The notes: generated by a model from the letters alone, not told the origin. 42,169 nucleotides of DNA from Grimontia marina (GCF_900060185.1 NZ_FIZY01000043.1:1-42169); one strand, 5' to 3'; positions 15,128 to 23,668 are shown, numbered from the stretch's first letter. Made by a program: numbers and translations.

Positions 15128-16087
15128 TTATTGCGGATAGAAAGCCTTAGCGAGCTTTTCAATTGCCTGAATATTGGCGGGTCCCGGCGTTAACTGCTCA
15201 TAACGCAGCTTCACATAGCGACCATCTTTCACCGCATTGGTATGTTTCATCAAAGGGTGTTGTTCAAGGAAGGTTTTCAATGAATCTGCGCCACTGGCGG
15301 TTTGATAATCTAAAAGGATAATCACATCAGGGTTTTCTGTCGCGACATGTTCCCATGACGTTCTGGCCCAGCTGGTTTCCATGCCATCAGTGACATTTTC
15401 CCCACCCGCCGCTTTGATCATTGCGCTAGGCATCGCGAATTTACCCGCGGTGAATGGCTTGTCTTCACCGGAATCAAACAGGAAGACCTTAGGCGCTTTA
15501 TTTTCTGCGTTGCTTTGAGAAGTGACCGTTTTCATTTTGGCTTGCCAGGCTTCCACCAAAGCTGCCGCTTCATCCTGCTTGTCAAAAATCACACCCAGCT
15601 TTTCGATGTCATCGTAGAGCAACGCCATGCTGGCGCCTTGCTCCAGCTTGTTGGTGTGAATACAGCTTTCCGAGAGTACAAGGGTGTCAATGCCATAAGG
15701 CTTGAGGGTTTCCGGAGTCACTTCGCCACCGACTTTCATCCCGTAGTTCCAGCCGGCAAAGAAGAAGTCGGTTTTAGCCGCAATCAGGGTTTCCAGCGAA
15801 GGATACTTGGGTGCCAGTTCAGGAATGTCGCCCAGTGTTTTTTCAAAAGAAGGAGACATCTTGTACCAACCTGTAATGCCTGTCACACCCACCATGCTGT
15901 CTTCCAAGCCAAGTGCAAAAGCCATCTCCGTCATGTTGATGTCGTGAAACACAGCAGCATTCGGGCGCTTTTCAATTGTCAGTGGACTCCCACAGTTATC
16001 TACCGTGACCGGATATTCCGTGCTTTTGGCATTAGCGATTGCGATGGGAAAAAGGAAGAACAGCGTCGATGCGACTGACCACTTCAT
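15128..16087 (-). CDS. periplasmic binding protein of a chelate-type ABC importer (FecB/BtuF-like)
   Basis: A 319-residue protein with a signal peptide (MKWSVASTLFFLFPIAIANA). The class III binding-protein fold is recognisable from VTVDNCGSPLTIEKRPNAAV, a helix with MTEMAFALGLEDSMVGVTG, and the C-terminal WEHVATENPDVIILLDY. Binding proteins of this fold carry siderophores, haem, cobalamin or other metal chelates. I cannot tell the ligand from the sequence alone, and the operator upstream argues for a zinc-related one. AGGAG lies eight bases before the ATG. The gene follows the ATPase by 26 bases. Confidence 0.88.
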   Translation of the reverse strand: MKWSVASTLFFLFPIAIANAKSTEYPVTVDNCGSPLTIEKRPNAAVFHDINMTEMAFALGLEDSMVGVTGITGWYKMSPSFEKTLGDIPELAPKYPSLETLIAAKTDFFFAGWNYGMKVGGEVTPETLKPYGIDTLVLSESCIHTNKLEQGASMALLYDDIEKLGVIFDKQDEAAALVEAWQAKMKTVTSQSNAENKAPKVFLFDSGEDKPFTAGKFAMPSAMIKAAGGENVTDGMETSWARTSWEHVATENPDVIILLDYQTASGADSLKTFLEQHPLMKHTNAVKDGRYVKLRYEQLTPGPANIQAIEKLAKAFYPQ

Positions 16088-16113
16088 TGTGCAGCTCCTA
16101 TTAATGGCATGGC

Positions 16114-16905
16114 TTAATGGGACGGTGCGGCTTCAAAATGATGCACCGTGTTGTTGATTTGGGGATGGCTGAGTGGAAATACACGAAGACCAAAAACGGG
16201 GGTAATGAATGCGTCCTGCAACACCTCGTTGGGGGACGCGCAGGTCACCATTTTCTGCCCGGACATCAAAATTACTTTGTCCGCAAAAGGCGCGACTAGA
16301 GGTAAATCATGCAGCACTGCAATCGACGCAATGCCGCGCTGTTTAATCAAGTCGAGCAGCTCAAGACGCGCCAATGGGTCAAGGTGATTGGTAGGCTCAT
16401 CCAGAAGCAAAAGCTTGGGTTCCTGAGCAAATGCGCGGGCAATGCTGGCACGTTGTTTTTCACCCCCGGATAGAGAGCCGAACAGGCGATTTTCTTTGGC
16501 AGACAAACCTGTGTCATGAATGGCTTGTTTGACGGCACGTTGATGCTCTTTTTCAGTGCAGCAGAAGGTATGTGGCACCCGACCCAAACCGACATATTCA
16601 CTCACACTCAACCTTGGGTCGACATGTTCATGCTGGGCAACCACCGCCACTCTTTTCGCCCGGTATAAGCGATTCAGATTTTCTTCAGCGCAGCCTTCAA
16701 GCCAGAGTTCACCCGCCACTTTCCGGTATTCACCTGTGATGGCTTTAAGCAAACTCGATTTCCCACTGCCATTAGGTCCGATAACAGCGATGCATTCGTT
16801 TGCGGAAACAGAAAACGTCACGTCAGACACCGCGCGCCAACCTGAGAGGCTATCAGCACAGAAGTCAGCCAATGAGAGTATGGGTTGATGAGTTCCTTTC
16901 ATCAT
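16114..16905 (-). CDS. ATP-binding subunit of a chelate-type ABC importer (FecE/BtuD-like)
   Basis: A 263-residue ABC ATPase. Walker A is GPNGSGKSS (43-51), the signature LSGGEKQRASIARAFAQEP, Walker B LLLLDEP with the D-loop NHLD, and the H-loop LHD. It is the first gene of the three-gene importer operon. Two adjacent start codons (16905 and 16902) follow a weak ribosome binding site. A Zur-like operator overlaps its promoter about 20 bases upstream. The tail is rich in His (NNTVHHFEAAPSH). Confidence 0.9.
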   Translation of the reverse strand: MMKGTHQPILSLADFCADSLSGWRAVSDVTFSVSANECIAVIGPNGSGKSSLLKAITGEYRKVAGELWLEGCAEENLNRLYRAKRVAVVAQHEHVDPRLSVSEYVGLGRVPHTFCCTEKEHQRAVKQAIHDTGLSAKENRLFGSLSGGEKQRASIARAFAQEPKLLLLDEPTNHLDPLARLELLDLIKQRGIASIAVLHDLPLVAPFADKVILMSGQKMVTCASPNEVLQDAFITPVFGLRVFPLSHPQINNTVHHFEAAPSH

Positions 16906-16923
16906 ATGCCCGCGGATTAAATT

Positions 16924-16947
16924 GATATGTTATAACATAACATTTAT
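16924..16947 (-). promoter_or_regulatory. Zur box overlapping the promoter of the chelate importer operon
   Basis: TGTTATAACATAACA (16928-16942) has the two halves TGTTAT and ATAACA around three bases. This is exactly the arrangement of the Zur consensus TGTTATAATATAACA, and the flanks add GA/TATTT similarity. On the minus strand a TTGACA -35 element lies at 16968-16963, so the -10 region falls inside the box, as expected for zinc-dependent repression. The downstream ATPase start is 19 bases away. Confidence 0.75.
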
Positions 16948-17004
16948 ATAAGTAGACTTGTCAATAGGCAGGAAAATGAGTCTTTCCGAGCGTCATAAAA
17001 GAGA

Positions 17005-17022
17005 GAATGGCAGCGCCCATTC
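17005..17022 (-). terminator. weak terminator after the PAAR gene
   Basis: A 6-bp stem GAATGG/CCATTC with a 6-base loop is followed on the minus strand by TCTCTTTTA. It lies about 60 bases after the PAAR stop and may end the type VI cluster transcript. Confidence 0.4.
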
Positions 17023-17082
17023 CCAGAAAAGTTGAAAGGAACAAAGCCGCACAAAAGTACGTTGAGAAAAGAGTCTTTCAGG

Positions 17083-17382
17083 TTAGCTCATGGTAATGGT
17101 CGGCCATCCTTGCACCACCTGACCACCATGCGCGCAACCGTCTCCCATTCTCACCACGGCTTTTCCGTTAATTTTCACCAAAGAGGAGCCTTGCTTCAGG
17201 TCATCAGGCATACCTACACCGGTGCAAATTGCCTTGCCTCCGACCACTGCGACAGGAATACCATTGACCTTCACTAGCGATTGGCCAGCATCGATGATTG
17301 GACCTCCCACATGAGGAACTGGGCCGGGTTCTACCTTGGGGCAGACGTGCATATGGCCAAGTAAAGAAACAGGTTTACCCAT
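17083..17382 (-). CDS. PAAR-domain protein (type VI secretion spike tip)
   Basis: A 99-residue protein consisting of one PAAR-like domain. His residues in GHMHVCPKVEPGPVPHVGGP, the repeats VKVNGIPVAVVGGKAICTG and LVKINGKAVVRMGDGCAHGG, and the end PTITMS fit the zinc-stabilised cone that caps VgrG. It has no toxin extension. It is the last gene of the cluster, 9 bases after the ATP-grasp-like gene, with GAGG upstream. Its distance from vgrG is unusual but the co-directional tight spacing ties it to the operon. Confidence 0.88.
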   Translation of the reverse strand: MGKPVSLLGHMHVCPKVEPGPVPHVGGPIIDAGQSLVKVNGIPVAVVGGKAICTGVGMPDDLKQGSSLVKINGKAVVRMGDGCAHGGQVVQGWPTITMS

Positions 17383-17391
17383 AGCAATACC

Positions 17392-18066
17392 TCATTGATA
17401 TAATTGAAGGTTTGGGTTCACATCAATGATCGCAAACCCTCTCGATGTATCCAAAACAACATCAATCAGTAAAGGTTGTTCAAGTTGCGCCACATGATCC
17501 CCAAGGCCGAGCCACCACTTCTTTATCGCTTCTCGGTAACCGGCTTGAAAATCTTGCCGTTGCCGATAACAACGAGCGTCCAATAATGCCCCTCCGGAAA
17601 CTGCCAGTCGGTATTCAGAACGCGCAGAAAAGTCATGATACGGAAACAAATACAGCCTCGGTGTTACCTGGTCTGCGACATACGCATGAAGTACCTGAGC
17701 CATTCGGTCCGATAGGTTTGTCAGCCAGCACGATAGCACTTCATTTTGACTTTCTGGGTGAAGCAACCCTTTGGGCAGCATTGCCATTCCAACGCAATCT
17801 TTCCAACTCACTACGCCTAATTTGGGTAAGTAATCTTGGGGCTCGATGATGCAATCAGCCGTAAATCTCACCGCCCTTTTAGGTAGCCCCGAAAGACGGC
17901 GGTAACTCGTATTGTTCGAAAGCCCTGCTAACAAAATCTCACTTGAAACCGCCAGTGTCGCTGCCGGTTGCTGAAAATAATGACGCTGGAAAACATCGGG
18001 AAGATTTCCATATTCTGTCGCGATGATTGCTGTTGAACATTTGGCGATTTTTTCCAGCTGTTTCAT
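17392..18066 (-). CDS. ATP-grasp-like protein in a type VI effector operon
   Basis: A 224-residue soluble protein. The C-terminal half reads as the end of an ATP-grasp fold of the R2K type: SEYRLAVSGGALLDARCYR matches the usual strand pair with the Arg of the active site, and LLIDVVLD followed by FAIIDVNPN gives the metal-binding Asp and Asn. The N-terminal half is less clear. Such enzymes join a carboxylate to an amine or thiol using ATP. The start ATG overlaps the stop of the SUKH gene before it (ATGA), so it is translationally coupled to immunity-like genes. It could modify the effector, protect the cell or be a second effector; I cannot decide. The family call rests on motifs only. Confidence 0.5.
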   Translation of the reverse strand: MKQLEKIAKCSTAIIATEYGNLPDVFQRHYFQQPAATLAVSSEILLAGLSNNTSYRRLSGLPKRAVRFTADCIIEPQDYLPKLGVVSWKDCVGMAMLPKGLLHPESQNEVLSCWLTNLSDRMAQVLHAYVADQVTPRLYLFPYHDFSARSEYRLAVSGGALLDARCYRQRQDFQAGYREAIKKWWLGLGDHVAQLEQPLLIDVVLDTSRGFAIIDVNPNLQLYQ

Positions 18067-18629
18067 CGAATCATTTCGTCAGGGATATTGAAAGCAGGCT
18101 CCTCAACCGAGTCATTCTCTACAATCTTTAACAGCAAATCTGTCAGCGACTCGGCAATTAAAACAAGGTAGTCACTGTCTTCAAAAGCTCCCCATGGCTT
18201 CAGATTGCTGAGAAAGTAGATAAAGCCAAATCGCTCGTCACAAAGATCCATCACTAAAAAATCACCGGAAATAGAATCCGCAATGATCAAACTTTCATCC
18301 GGGATTCTTCTGTCTTCACCATCATCAGAGTACATTTGGGTGACAACAAGTGCTGAGTCGGCAGCCAGGAATGCAGAGAGAAAAGATAGCGAAATTCCAC
18401 TCAACTTGAGATGAACTCTTTCATCTTCGAAGCTACGCATCCCATAGCTTTTCATAAACCATCGATAATCCTTCGGTAGCTTACGATTCAGAAACGTTTC
18501 AAGCGCGACCAGCTCTTGCTCCATTGCACAATAAACGTCTTTCGTTTCACACTCTTCGGCTATTGGACTCCAAGAAATATCTTTACATAGCTGCTCAATC
18601 ACATGATTGGAATCAGACACTGCTCCCAC
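18063..18629 (-). CDS. SUKH-family (SMI1/KNR4-like) immunity protein 3
   Basis: A 188-residue acidic protein of the SMI1/KNR4 type. It has ALETFLNRKLPKDYRWFMKS near the N-terminus, SGDFLVMDLCDERFGFIYFL in the middle and a final LVLIAESLTDLLLKIVEN helix, the usual SUKH order. It is clearly paralogous to the protein at 19230-19754 (shared LP-DYRWF, RIP and S-S-DLL/FLV blocks). The start is GTG, either at 18629 or 18620, inside the end of the upstream SUKH gene, so the two reading frames overlap. SUKH proteins bind and neutralise nuclease toxins of contact-dependent systems. Confidence 0.8.
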   Translation of the reverse strand: MGAVSDSNHVIEQLCKDISWSPIAEECETKDVYCAMEQELVALETFLNRKLPKDYRWFMKSYGMRSFEDERVHLKLSGISLSFLSAFLAADSALVVTQMYSDDGEDRRIPDESLIIADSISGDFLVMDLCDERFGFIYFLSNLKPWGAFEDSDYLVLIAESLTDLLLKIVENDSVEEPAFNIPDEMIR

Positions 18630-19191
18630 CCTGAGCCACGATCAATTCGGCTTCTTCATACGTCACCAGACTTTCAAGCCAGTCTTCGAAGCTATTGGCA
18701 ATCAAGATGATGGAATCATTTCCCTTGTCTCCCCATGCATTCTGGGTAAACCGCCAATGCCACAAAGAGCCATAATGTTTCTCCGCCAAGTTCATCAGAA
18801 GGTAGCCATTGTCATCGGCCAAGCTGTCAGCAATGGGGATCATGGTGGGTGGGATCAACGCGGCATCCGTTTCCCAGAAATCAGGCAGTTCCTCGTTCAA
18901 CTCAAACAGCGTATCTTCAATATCATCCACGTTGTAAATGAAGTTATGCGCCACAAAACCCGGCACACTGCGTTCACCTACATCCAACATATAAACGCAA
19001 AAGTTCTGTTCAAGGTCATTAAAACTACACGCGCCGTATTCTGTCAGAAAAGATTTGAACCCCTCTGGTAACACAACACCATGCTTGGCCTCAAAATCCG
19101 ATATTGCTTCTTGAGAAGACAAACGGTCACCCAGGTCTTCCGTGCTAACTATTTCCTGCTTCCAAAACGACAACAGTTTCTCTTTGTTCAT
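18613..19191 (-). CDS. SUKH-family (SMI1/KNR4-like) immunity protein 2
   Basis: A 192-residue acidic protein. AISDFEAKHGVVLPEGFKSF is the classic SMI1/KNR4 start block. IPIADSLADDNGYLLMNLAE and the final SIILIANSFEDWLESLV follow in the family order. It belongs to a different subgroup from its two neighbours. AAGGAG lies seven bases before the ATG. Having a second, dissimilar immunity-like gene downstream of one effector suggests protection against related toxins of competitors. Confidence 0.82.
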   Translation of the reverse strand: MNKEKLLSFWKQEIVSTEDLGDRLSSQEAISDFEAKHGVVLPEGFKSFLTEYGACSFNDLEQNFCVYMLDVGERSVPGFVAHNFIYNVDDIEDTLFELNEELPDFWETDAALIPPTMIPIADSLADDNGYLLMNLAEKHYGSLWHWRFTQNAWGDKGNDSIILIANSFEDWLESLVTYEEAELIVAQGGSSV

Positions 19192-19229
19192 TTGCGTCTC
19201 CTTGTGAAACAGGTGTTGGTTGGCTGATT

Positions 19230-19754
19230 TCAGTTGGGTTCATATTGGACAATCTTTTCCAACAGCTCGGTGAATGAGTCAGCCAAAAGCACAAGTCCTT
19301 CGTAATTGTGTCCAGACCAGTCTTTTTCGCCTTGATAGCCATTCATGTACCAGACTTTCCCGTAGTTGTTCTCGGAGACATCAAGCAACAATAAGTCTCG
19401 GGAAATGGAGCTTTCCATCACCACTAAATTCGGTGGGATGCGGGCGTCACCATCATCATCGACATCGCTTGCCATCATGGTGAATGTCAATACATCAACG
19501 GCATCCCGAAACCAGTCTAAAAATTCCAGCGATATACCGTTCACTCTGACTTCAATTCTCTGATCCTCAATCAAGCGTCTCCCTACATTTCTGAGGAACC
19601 ATCTGTAATCTTGGGGTAACTTGGTATTGAGAAATGCTTCCACTGCTAGCACTTGTTCTTCAGTCGAACAAAACAGCTCGGGTGTTTCCCCGTCCTCAGC
19701 ATCAATAGGCTTCCAAACGATTTGCTGACTTAGTGTCTCAATGTTCGACGGCAT
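19230..19754 (-). CDS. SUKH-family (SMI1/KNR4-like) immunity protein 1
   Basis: A 174-residue acidic protein that directly follows the nuclease effector gene (22-base gap), the usual place of the cognate immunity gene. SUKH blocks are VEAFLNTKLPQDYRWFLRN, SRDLLLLDVSENNYGKVWYM and the final LVLLADSFTELLEKIVQYE. I start it at the ATG at 19754, which has GAGG about six bases upstream; the longer open frame back to 19871 overlaps the effector and has no support. It should bind the effector's nuclease domain in the cytoplasm. Confidence 0.82.
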   Translation of the reverse strand: MPSNIETLSQQIVWKPIDAEDGETPELFCSTEEQVLAVEAFLNTKLPQDYRWFLRNVGRRLIEDQRIEVRVNGISLEFLDWFRDAVDVLTFTMMASDVDDDGDARIPPNLVVMESSISRDLLLLDVSENNYGKVWYMNGYQGEKDWSGHNYEGLVLLADSFTELLEKIVQYEPN

Positions 19755-19776
19755 ATCTTTCCTCATTAATTCGTCG

Positions 19777-20628
19777 CTAGAACGCATCCGTGTCCATGAT
19801 TGAACGGCTACCTGTGTGGCTTGCTTTGGAGTGTAGCTTGGAAGGGACATAACCCAGCGTACCATCTTCAAAATGGTGTAGAGTCCAATCTTTACCGGGA
19901 GCCGTGATCCCCTGTTGCTTCAACAATGCGCTGTCAGTTGCGACGTTGTTGCTCAAATCAGTAACTCTCACCCTGCCATGAACGTGTTTGTCCTTAAATA
20001 CAGGAAAACCATCCTGATAATCGATTGATTTAACCTGACCACCAGGCGGGTTTGGAAGGTCCACAGGTTTGTTAAACGTCAGTTTCCCTGAGCCAAAATT
20101 CGGGCTTTTCGGGTCATTGGCACCGGGTGGATTCCATGTTCCTTTTCGGTTAGATGGCATTTTGTGTTTGCGCTTAAATTGCTCGCATTTTTTGCACTTA
20201 AAGGCCCTTTTACGCGCATCAATCATTTGAGCTCTGGCTTTTCTCAGCGCTTGCATCCTAGCTTTCATCACCTGTGTAGCGGACAAGACGCTTTCATAAG
20301 ACTTGGTCATCGAGGCGACATTGTCGAACTTCTTAAACATCAGCCCGACCAGTCCCTGAACCTTGCTCCCATATTTGGCAAACTTAGCAGGCTTTGCCAG
20401 TGCATCCCCCGCATAAGGGATCATAGAAACTAATGACAAACCGGCTCCGAGCCAGTCCCCTTTTGCCGCCGAAATGACGGCAGAAATCCCATCACTTGCC
20501 GGTGTCGGGTCAAAAATCCCTGTGATATCTGTGATGATCTGCGGGTTGTTTTTGGCAATCTCTCCCGCTTCTTCCCATAGCTTTTTGTCTCTGGCTTCTT
20601 CTAACAAACGCGTATATTCGTTACTCAT
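19777..20628 (-). CDS. type VI secretion effector, HNH/ENDO VII nuclease of the LHH type
   Basis: The product has 283 residues. A hydrophobic pre-toxin-like segment at about residues 47-85 (GDWLGAGLSLVSMIPYAGDA) is typical of polymorphic toxins. A helical basic stretch contains CKKCEQFKRKH (possible zinc site). The C-terminal 110 residues carry a proline-rich entry, GRVRVTDLSNN, and the nuclease core WTLHHFEDGTLGYVP with SKLHSKASHTG. The last matches the LHH branch of HNH/ENDO VII nucleases, with paired His as catalytic and metal-binding residues. The start overlaps the DUF4123 gene by four bases (ATGA). A DNase role after delivery is inferred from the motif; a SUKH gene follows, as expected for nuclease toxins. 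Confidence 0.8.
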   Translation of the reverse strand: MSNEYTRLLEEARDKKLWEEAGEIAKNNPQIITDITGIFDPTPASDGISAVISAAKGDWLGAGLSLVSMIPYAGDALAKPAKFAKYGSKVQGLVGLMFKKFDNVASMTKSYESVLSATQVMKARMQALRKARAQMIDARKRAFKCKKCEQFKRKHKMPSNRKGTWNPPGANDPKSPNFGSGKLTFNKPVDLPNPPGGQVKSIDYQDGFPVFKDKHVHGRVRVTDLSNNVATDSALLKQQGITAPGKDWTLHHFEDGTLGYVPSKLHSKASHTGSRSIMDTDAF

Positions 20629-21614
20629 GACGCCCCCTCACCCTCAGGCCACCAATCCTTGTATTTTTCTGCGCCAGCACGTATCCAGACTTCCTCAAAG
20701 TCATCAGACAGCAGCGTATCGAACTTTTCTTCTGTGCTGGATGATTGGGATAACACCTGATGTATGGAGGGTTGTAGATGAAACTGGGGGTTGATCGTCC
20801 ACATCAGGTTAATGAAAAGCCGCATATGGATAAGGTCCAGAACTTTGTAAGTAAAACAGTGCCCTATGCCCTGATTAACCATGGCTCGGACAAACCCTTT
20901 TGGATAGAAGCGCACCGTTTCGACTTCTTCATACTCCAGGTATTCAATCAAGTCATCGATCAGTTCGTCGCGATGGGCGAACAACGGATACTGAAGCTGC
21001 TCCTCGGTGAAAAACCAAGGTAGAGACGGGTCATGTTCTTCGGTTTTTAATCCCGGAAGTGGGTAAATGCCTGAATCTTCAATGTTGCCAGATACCGACC
21101 AGTTCATGGTCGCGTCCGCATTCAGCGTGTACGTGAAGAAGCCCTCTTCCCCTTCCTCAGCGTAAACACTGTTCATGGCGCTGAAAAACTCACGTCGCTG
21201 TCCTTCTGAAAACACAGGTAAATAACGGTTCAGCGTATTGGCATCGTAAAACCGGAAATAAACCAACTCCCCACTCGGCTCGACGACCTCTTTGACCCTT
21301 TGAAGTTTGGTGAAGAGGCTGTCTACCCCCTGATTGCTAACAAAGTACAGTGCCTGCTGTTTGCCAAAGGTTTCTTTGAGTAGCCAGTCAAAAAGCGGCT
21401 CTCCATGAAGAATTTCAGCTATCCAGGGAGATTCTTCCTGAAATTCTTCTAAATCTTCCCCGACAAACAGGCAACGATGACGCGTCGACATGCCCTGAAC
21501 CGCGGCGATGAGCTGCTCGTTGTGTGAAGGGTCGAGAAGGACATAAAGGCGACATTCTTCACTTTGATTTTTGGCTTTGAGTAAGGATGCGCTGAGGGTT
21601 TCTGTTACTGTCAT
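20625..21614 (-). CDS. DUF4123 type VI effector adaptor/chaperone
   Basis: A 329-residue protein with the DUF4123 layout: an N-terminal domain with CRLYVLLDPSH, PWIAEIL and FDWLLKETFGKQQALYFVSN. The hallmark VYFRFYDANTLNRYLPVFS appears here as LVYFRFYDANTLNRYLPVF. The C-terminal helical part is acidic (ELIDDLIEYLEYEEVETVRF). DUF4123 proteins bind a specific effector and load it on VgrG. It sits exactly between vgrG and the effector gene. The ATG overlaps the vgrG stop (TAATG), so I discard the seven-codon upstream extension. Confidence 0.88.
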   Translation of the reverse strand: MTVTETLSASLLKAKNQSEECRLYVLLDPSHNEQLIAAVQGMSTRHRCLFVGEDLEEFQEESPWIAEILHGEPLFDWLLKETFGKQQALYFVSNQGVDSLFTKLQRVKEVVEPSGELVYFRFYDANTLNRYLPVFSEGQRREFFSAMNSVYAEEGEEGFFTYTLNADATMNWSVSGNIEDSGIYPLPGLKTEEHDPSLPWFFTEEQLQYPLFAHRDELIDDLIEYLEYEEVETVRFYPKGFVRAMVNQGIGHCFTYKVLDLIHMRLFINLMWTINPQFHLQPSIHQVLSQSSSTEEKFDTLLSDDFEEVWIRAGAEKYKDWWPEGEGAS

Positions 21615-23620
21615 TACCCTTTCCCCTTGGTGCATTTTTCTTTAAATGGCTTGTCCTCTTTGTCGCCACCGCCCGCACTCGAAAAATCAATTGCGTTGCC
21701 TTTGATTTTGACTTGATTGCCCTTAATCAAAATGCCGGATGCATCCATTTCAATCATGGCACCCTTTGTACTGAGCACGATTTTCTCCGCTTGAACGACG
21801 TATTTCTTGGTGTTGGAGTGAATCGATTTACCCGCAACTATGGATTTAATCGTCCCAACTTGCTCTGCGCTAACCAACGCGACCGATTCATTTTTTGCCC
21901 CTCCGACGGTCACTTGATACGCACCGCCCACCGTAAGTGTGCTGGCTATCCCGACCGTTTCAGTCAAGAAGCGGTTGACCTTGATGTGTTGATCATTGCC
22001 GACACTGATCTTCTGGGTATCACCGATTTTTACCGTTTCGTTATTCTTAACGTCCCTTTGCCTGTCATTACCAACAATGTCACCTTCGTTGTTTTCGATA
22101 ACACGATTAACATCCTTCTGAGCATGGACATAAATCTCTTCTTTGCCTGACTCATCTTCGAAGCGCAGCTCGTTAAAGCCATCACCTTTGTGGGTTTGCG
22201 TCCGCAACACAGTCTGTGTTTTATGTGCTGGCAATGACTGTGGAACAAGGTTGGCAGCGTGATAGGTTCTTCCCGTTACAATCGGCTGGTCCGGGTCTCC
22301 TTCTAGAAAACTGACAATCACTTCGTGACCGATCCTCGGTACACTCACAGCGCCATAGCTCGCCCCTGCCCAACCCTGTGCCACACGCACCCAGCAACTG
22401 GAGTTTTCGTTCCATTCCCCCACTCGGTCCCAAGGAAACTGGACTTTGACCCGCCCATGTTCATCACAGAAGATTTCTTCATTGGCTGGCCCCACGACAA
22501 TCGCAATTTGAGGACCATCAACACGGGGTTTGATATTCGGCATCGGACGCCAGGTTCTGGTTGCCGGAATCACCAAAGCCTCGTTGTTGTAGGTCGTTTG
22601 GCCTTCGCCCCCCGATTCCTGTGCTGCCTGAGGCTGGGTACCTATATGAATAACCCTGACACCAAGCCATTCCATGTTGACGTCAGACGCTTCTTCAGGC
22701 CCTTCAACCGTCATTTTCAGACCCGGTGAGATGGCGGGAATATTGCTTAGCAAAGAAGCGGACAGACTTTCGCGCCTCAGAGATTCAAGCCGGAACTGAG
22801 TGAAAGGTTTCCCCGAACCGTCGTCTTTAAACCGTCCGGGATAGTCGTAGTGTTCATAACTCGCCCGCTGAAAGCTGAGATCTGTCCCTGTGTGGCTGTG
22901 CACCAACCCATAGTCGGGTTTTTTAAAACTGTAATCTTTGAGAGTTGCACTGGACGCCCCCATTTCGCTGGAGGGTTTGAAGCTACGGATATAGGGATAT
23001 TCAGCCACGCCGCCAATGTTTGGCTCGTAAGTCAGTGGGGTAGATATAGCAGATAGTACGGAGCTGTCGTCCGCAAACACCAGAGAATGCTTACCGCCTG
23101 ATTGCTCAAAGAAGTAAAACATGCCCTCTTCAGCTGCCAAGCGTTCGACAAAATCTAAATCAGACTCTCGATATTGAACACAATACTCGCGGGTAGCGGG
23201 CGTGTGTGTCAGTGAGAATGCGAAATCATCAACGCCCATCTCCTCCAGCAGCGTAGAGATGATTTGAACGGCATCTGCACTTTGGAAGATCCTGCTATTC
23301 TGGCGCAAGCTCAACCGCTTCAGCGCAGGAACCAGCTCCAGAAAGTAGTAGGTTTGCGAATGACCGGTGTCCCCGCGGGTAAAACGGCTGACGATGCCAT
23401 GGAATTGCCGGTACAGCACACCGTCTTTCCATACGCAAAGTAAGCCGTCTTTGTCTACCAGTTGGTCAGGCGAAACGCCTGCTTCACGGCTTACCAGCTC
23501 AACTTTTGCCACGAAGGGCGTCGAAAGCCCCTCCTCAACGGAAAAGCCAAGAACACCAAACAATGAAAGATCCAGACTGCTGGTCTGAAAAGTGAACTGT
23601 AGCCCTGTCGCGTTCGCCAT
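21614..23620 (-). CDS. vgrG: VgrG spike protein of the type VI secretion system
   Basis: A 668-residue protein with the gp27-like base in the first ~370 residues (YCVQYRESDLDFVERLAAEE, YFFEQSGGKHSLVFADD). The gp5-like OB fold follows (VDGPQIAIVVGPANEEIFCD, EHGRVKVQFPWDR, SSCWVRVAQGWAGASYGAV, PRIGHEVIVSFLEGDPDQP). A beta-prism needle follows (GFNELRFEDESGKEEIYVHA, QKDVNRVIENNEGDIVGN). The tail is short and basic (KPFKEKCTKGKG), with no fused toxin domain, so it relies on the DUF4123-loaded effector. AGGGA lies ten bases before the ATG. Confidence 0.95.
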   Translation of the reverse strand: MANATGLQFTFQTSSLDLSLFGVLGFSVEEGLSTPFVAKVELVSREAGVSPDQLVDKDGLLCVWKDGVLYRQFHGIVSRFTRGDTGHSQTYYFLELVPALKRLSLRQNSRIFQSADAVQIISTLLEEMGVDDFAFSLTHTPATREYCVQYRESDLDFVERLAAEEGMFYFFEQSGGKHSLVFADDSSVLSAISTPLTYEPNIGGVAEYPYIRSFKPSSEMGASSATLKDYSFKKPDYGLVHSHTGTDLSFQRASYEHYDYPGRFKDDGSGKPFTQFRLESLRRESLSASLLSNIPAISPGLKMTVEGPEEASDVNMEWLGVRVIHIGTQPQAAQESGGEGQTTYNNEALVIPATRTWRPMPNIKPRVDGPQIAIVVGPANEEIFCDEHGRVKVQFPWDRVGEWNENSSCWVRVAQGWAGASYGAVSVPRIGHEVIVSFLEGDPDQPIVTGRTYHAANLVPQSLPAHKTQTVLRTQTHKGDGFNELRFEDESGKEEIYVHAQKDVNRVIENNEGDIVGNDRQRDVKNNETVKIGDTQKISVGNDQHIKVNRFLTETVGIASTLTVGGAYQVTVGGAKNESVALVSAEQVGTIKSIVAGKSIHSNTKKYVVQAEKIVLSTKGAMIEMDASGILIKGNQVKIKGNAIDFSSAGGGDKEDKPFKEKCTKGKG

Positions 23621-23668
23621 CGTTAAACCATCCCTAGACGCTTGTGCGGTATCTGTTCGATGGATAAC

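Noticed and set aside
15515-16078. 187-residue plus-strand frame
   Set aside because: It is antisense to the binding-protein gene, which has a signal peptide, a ribosome binding site and operon context.
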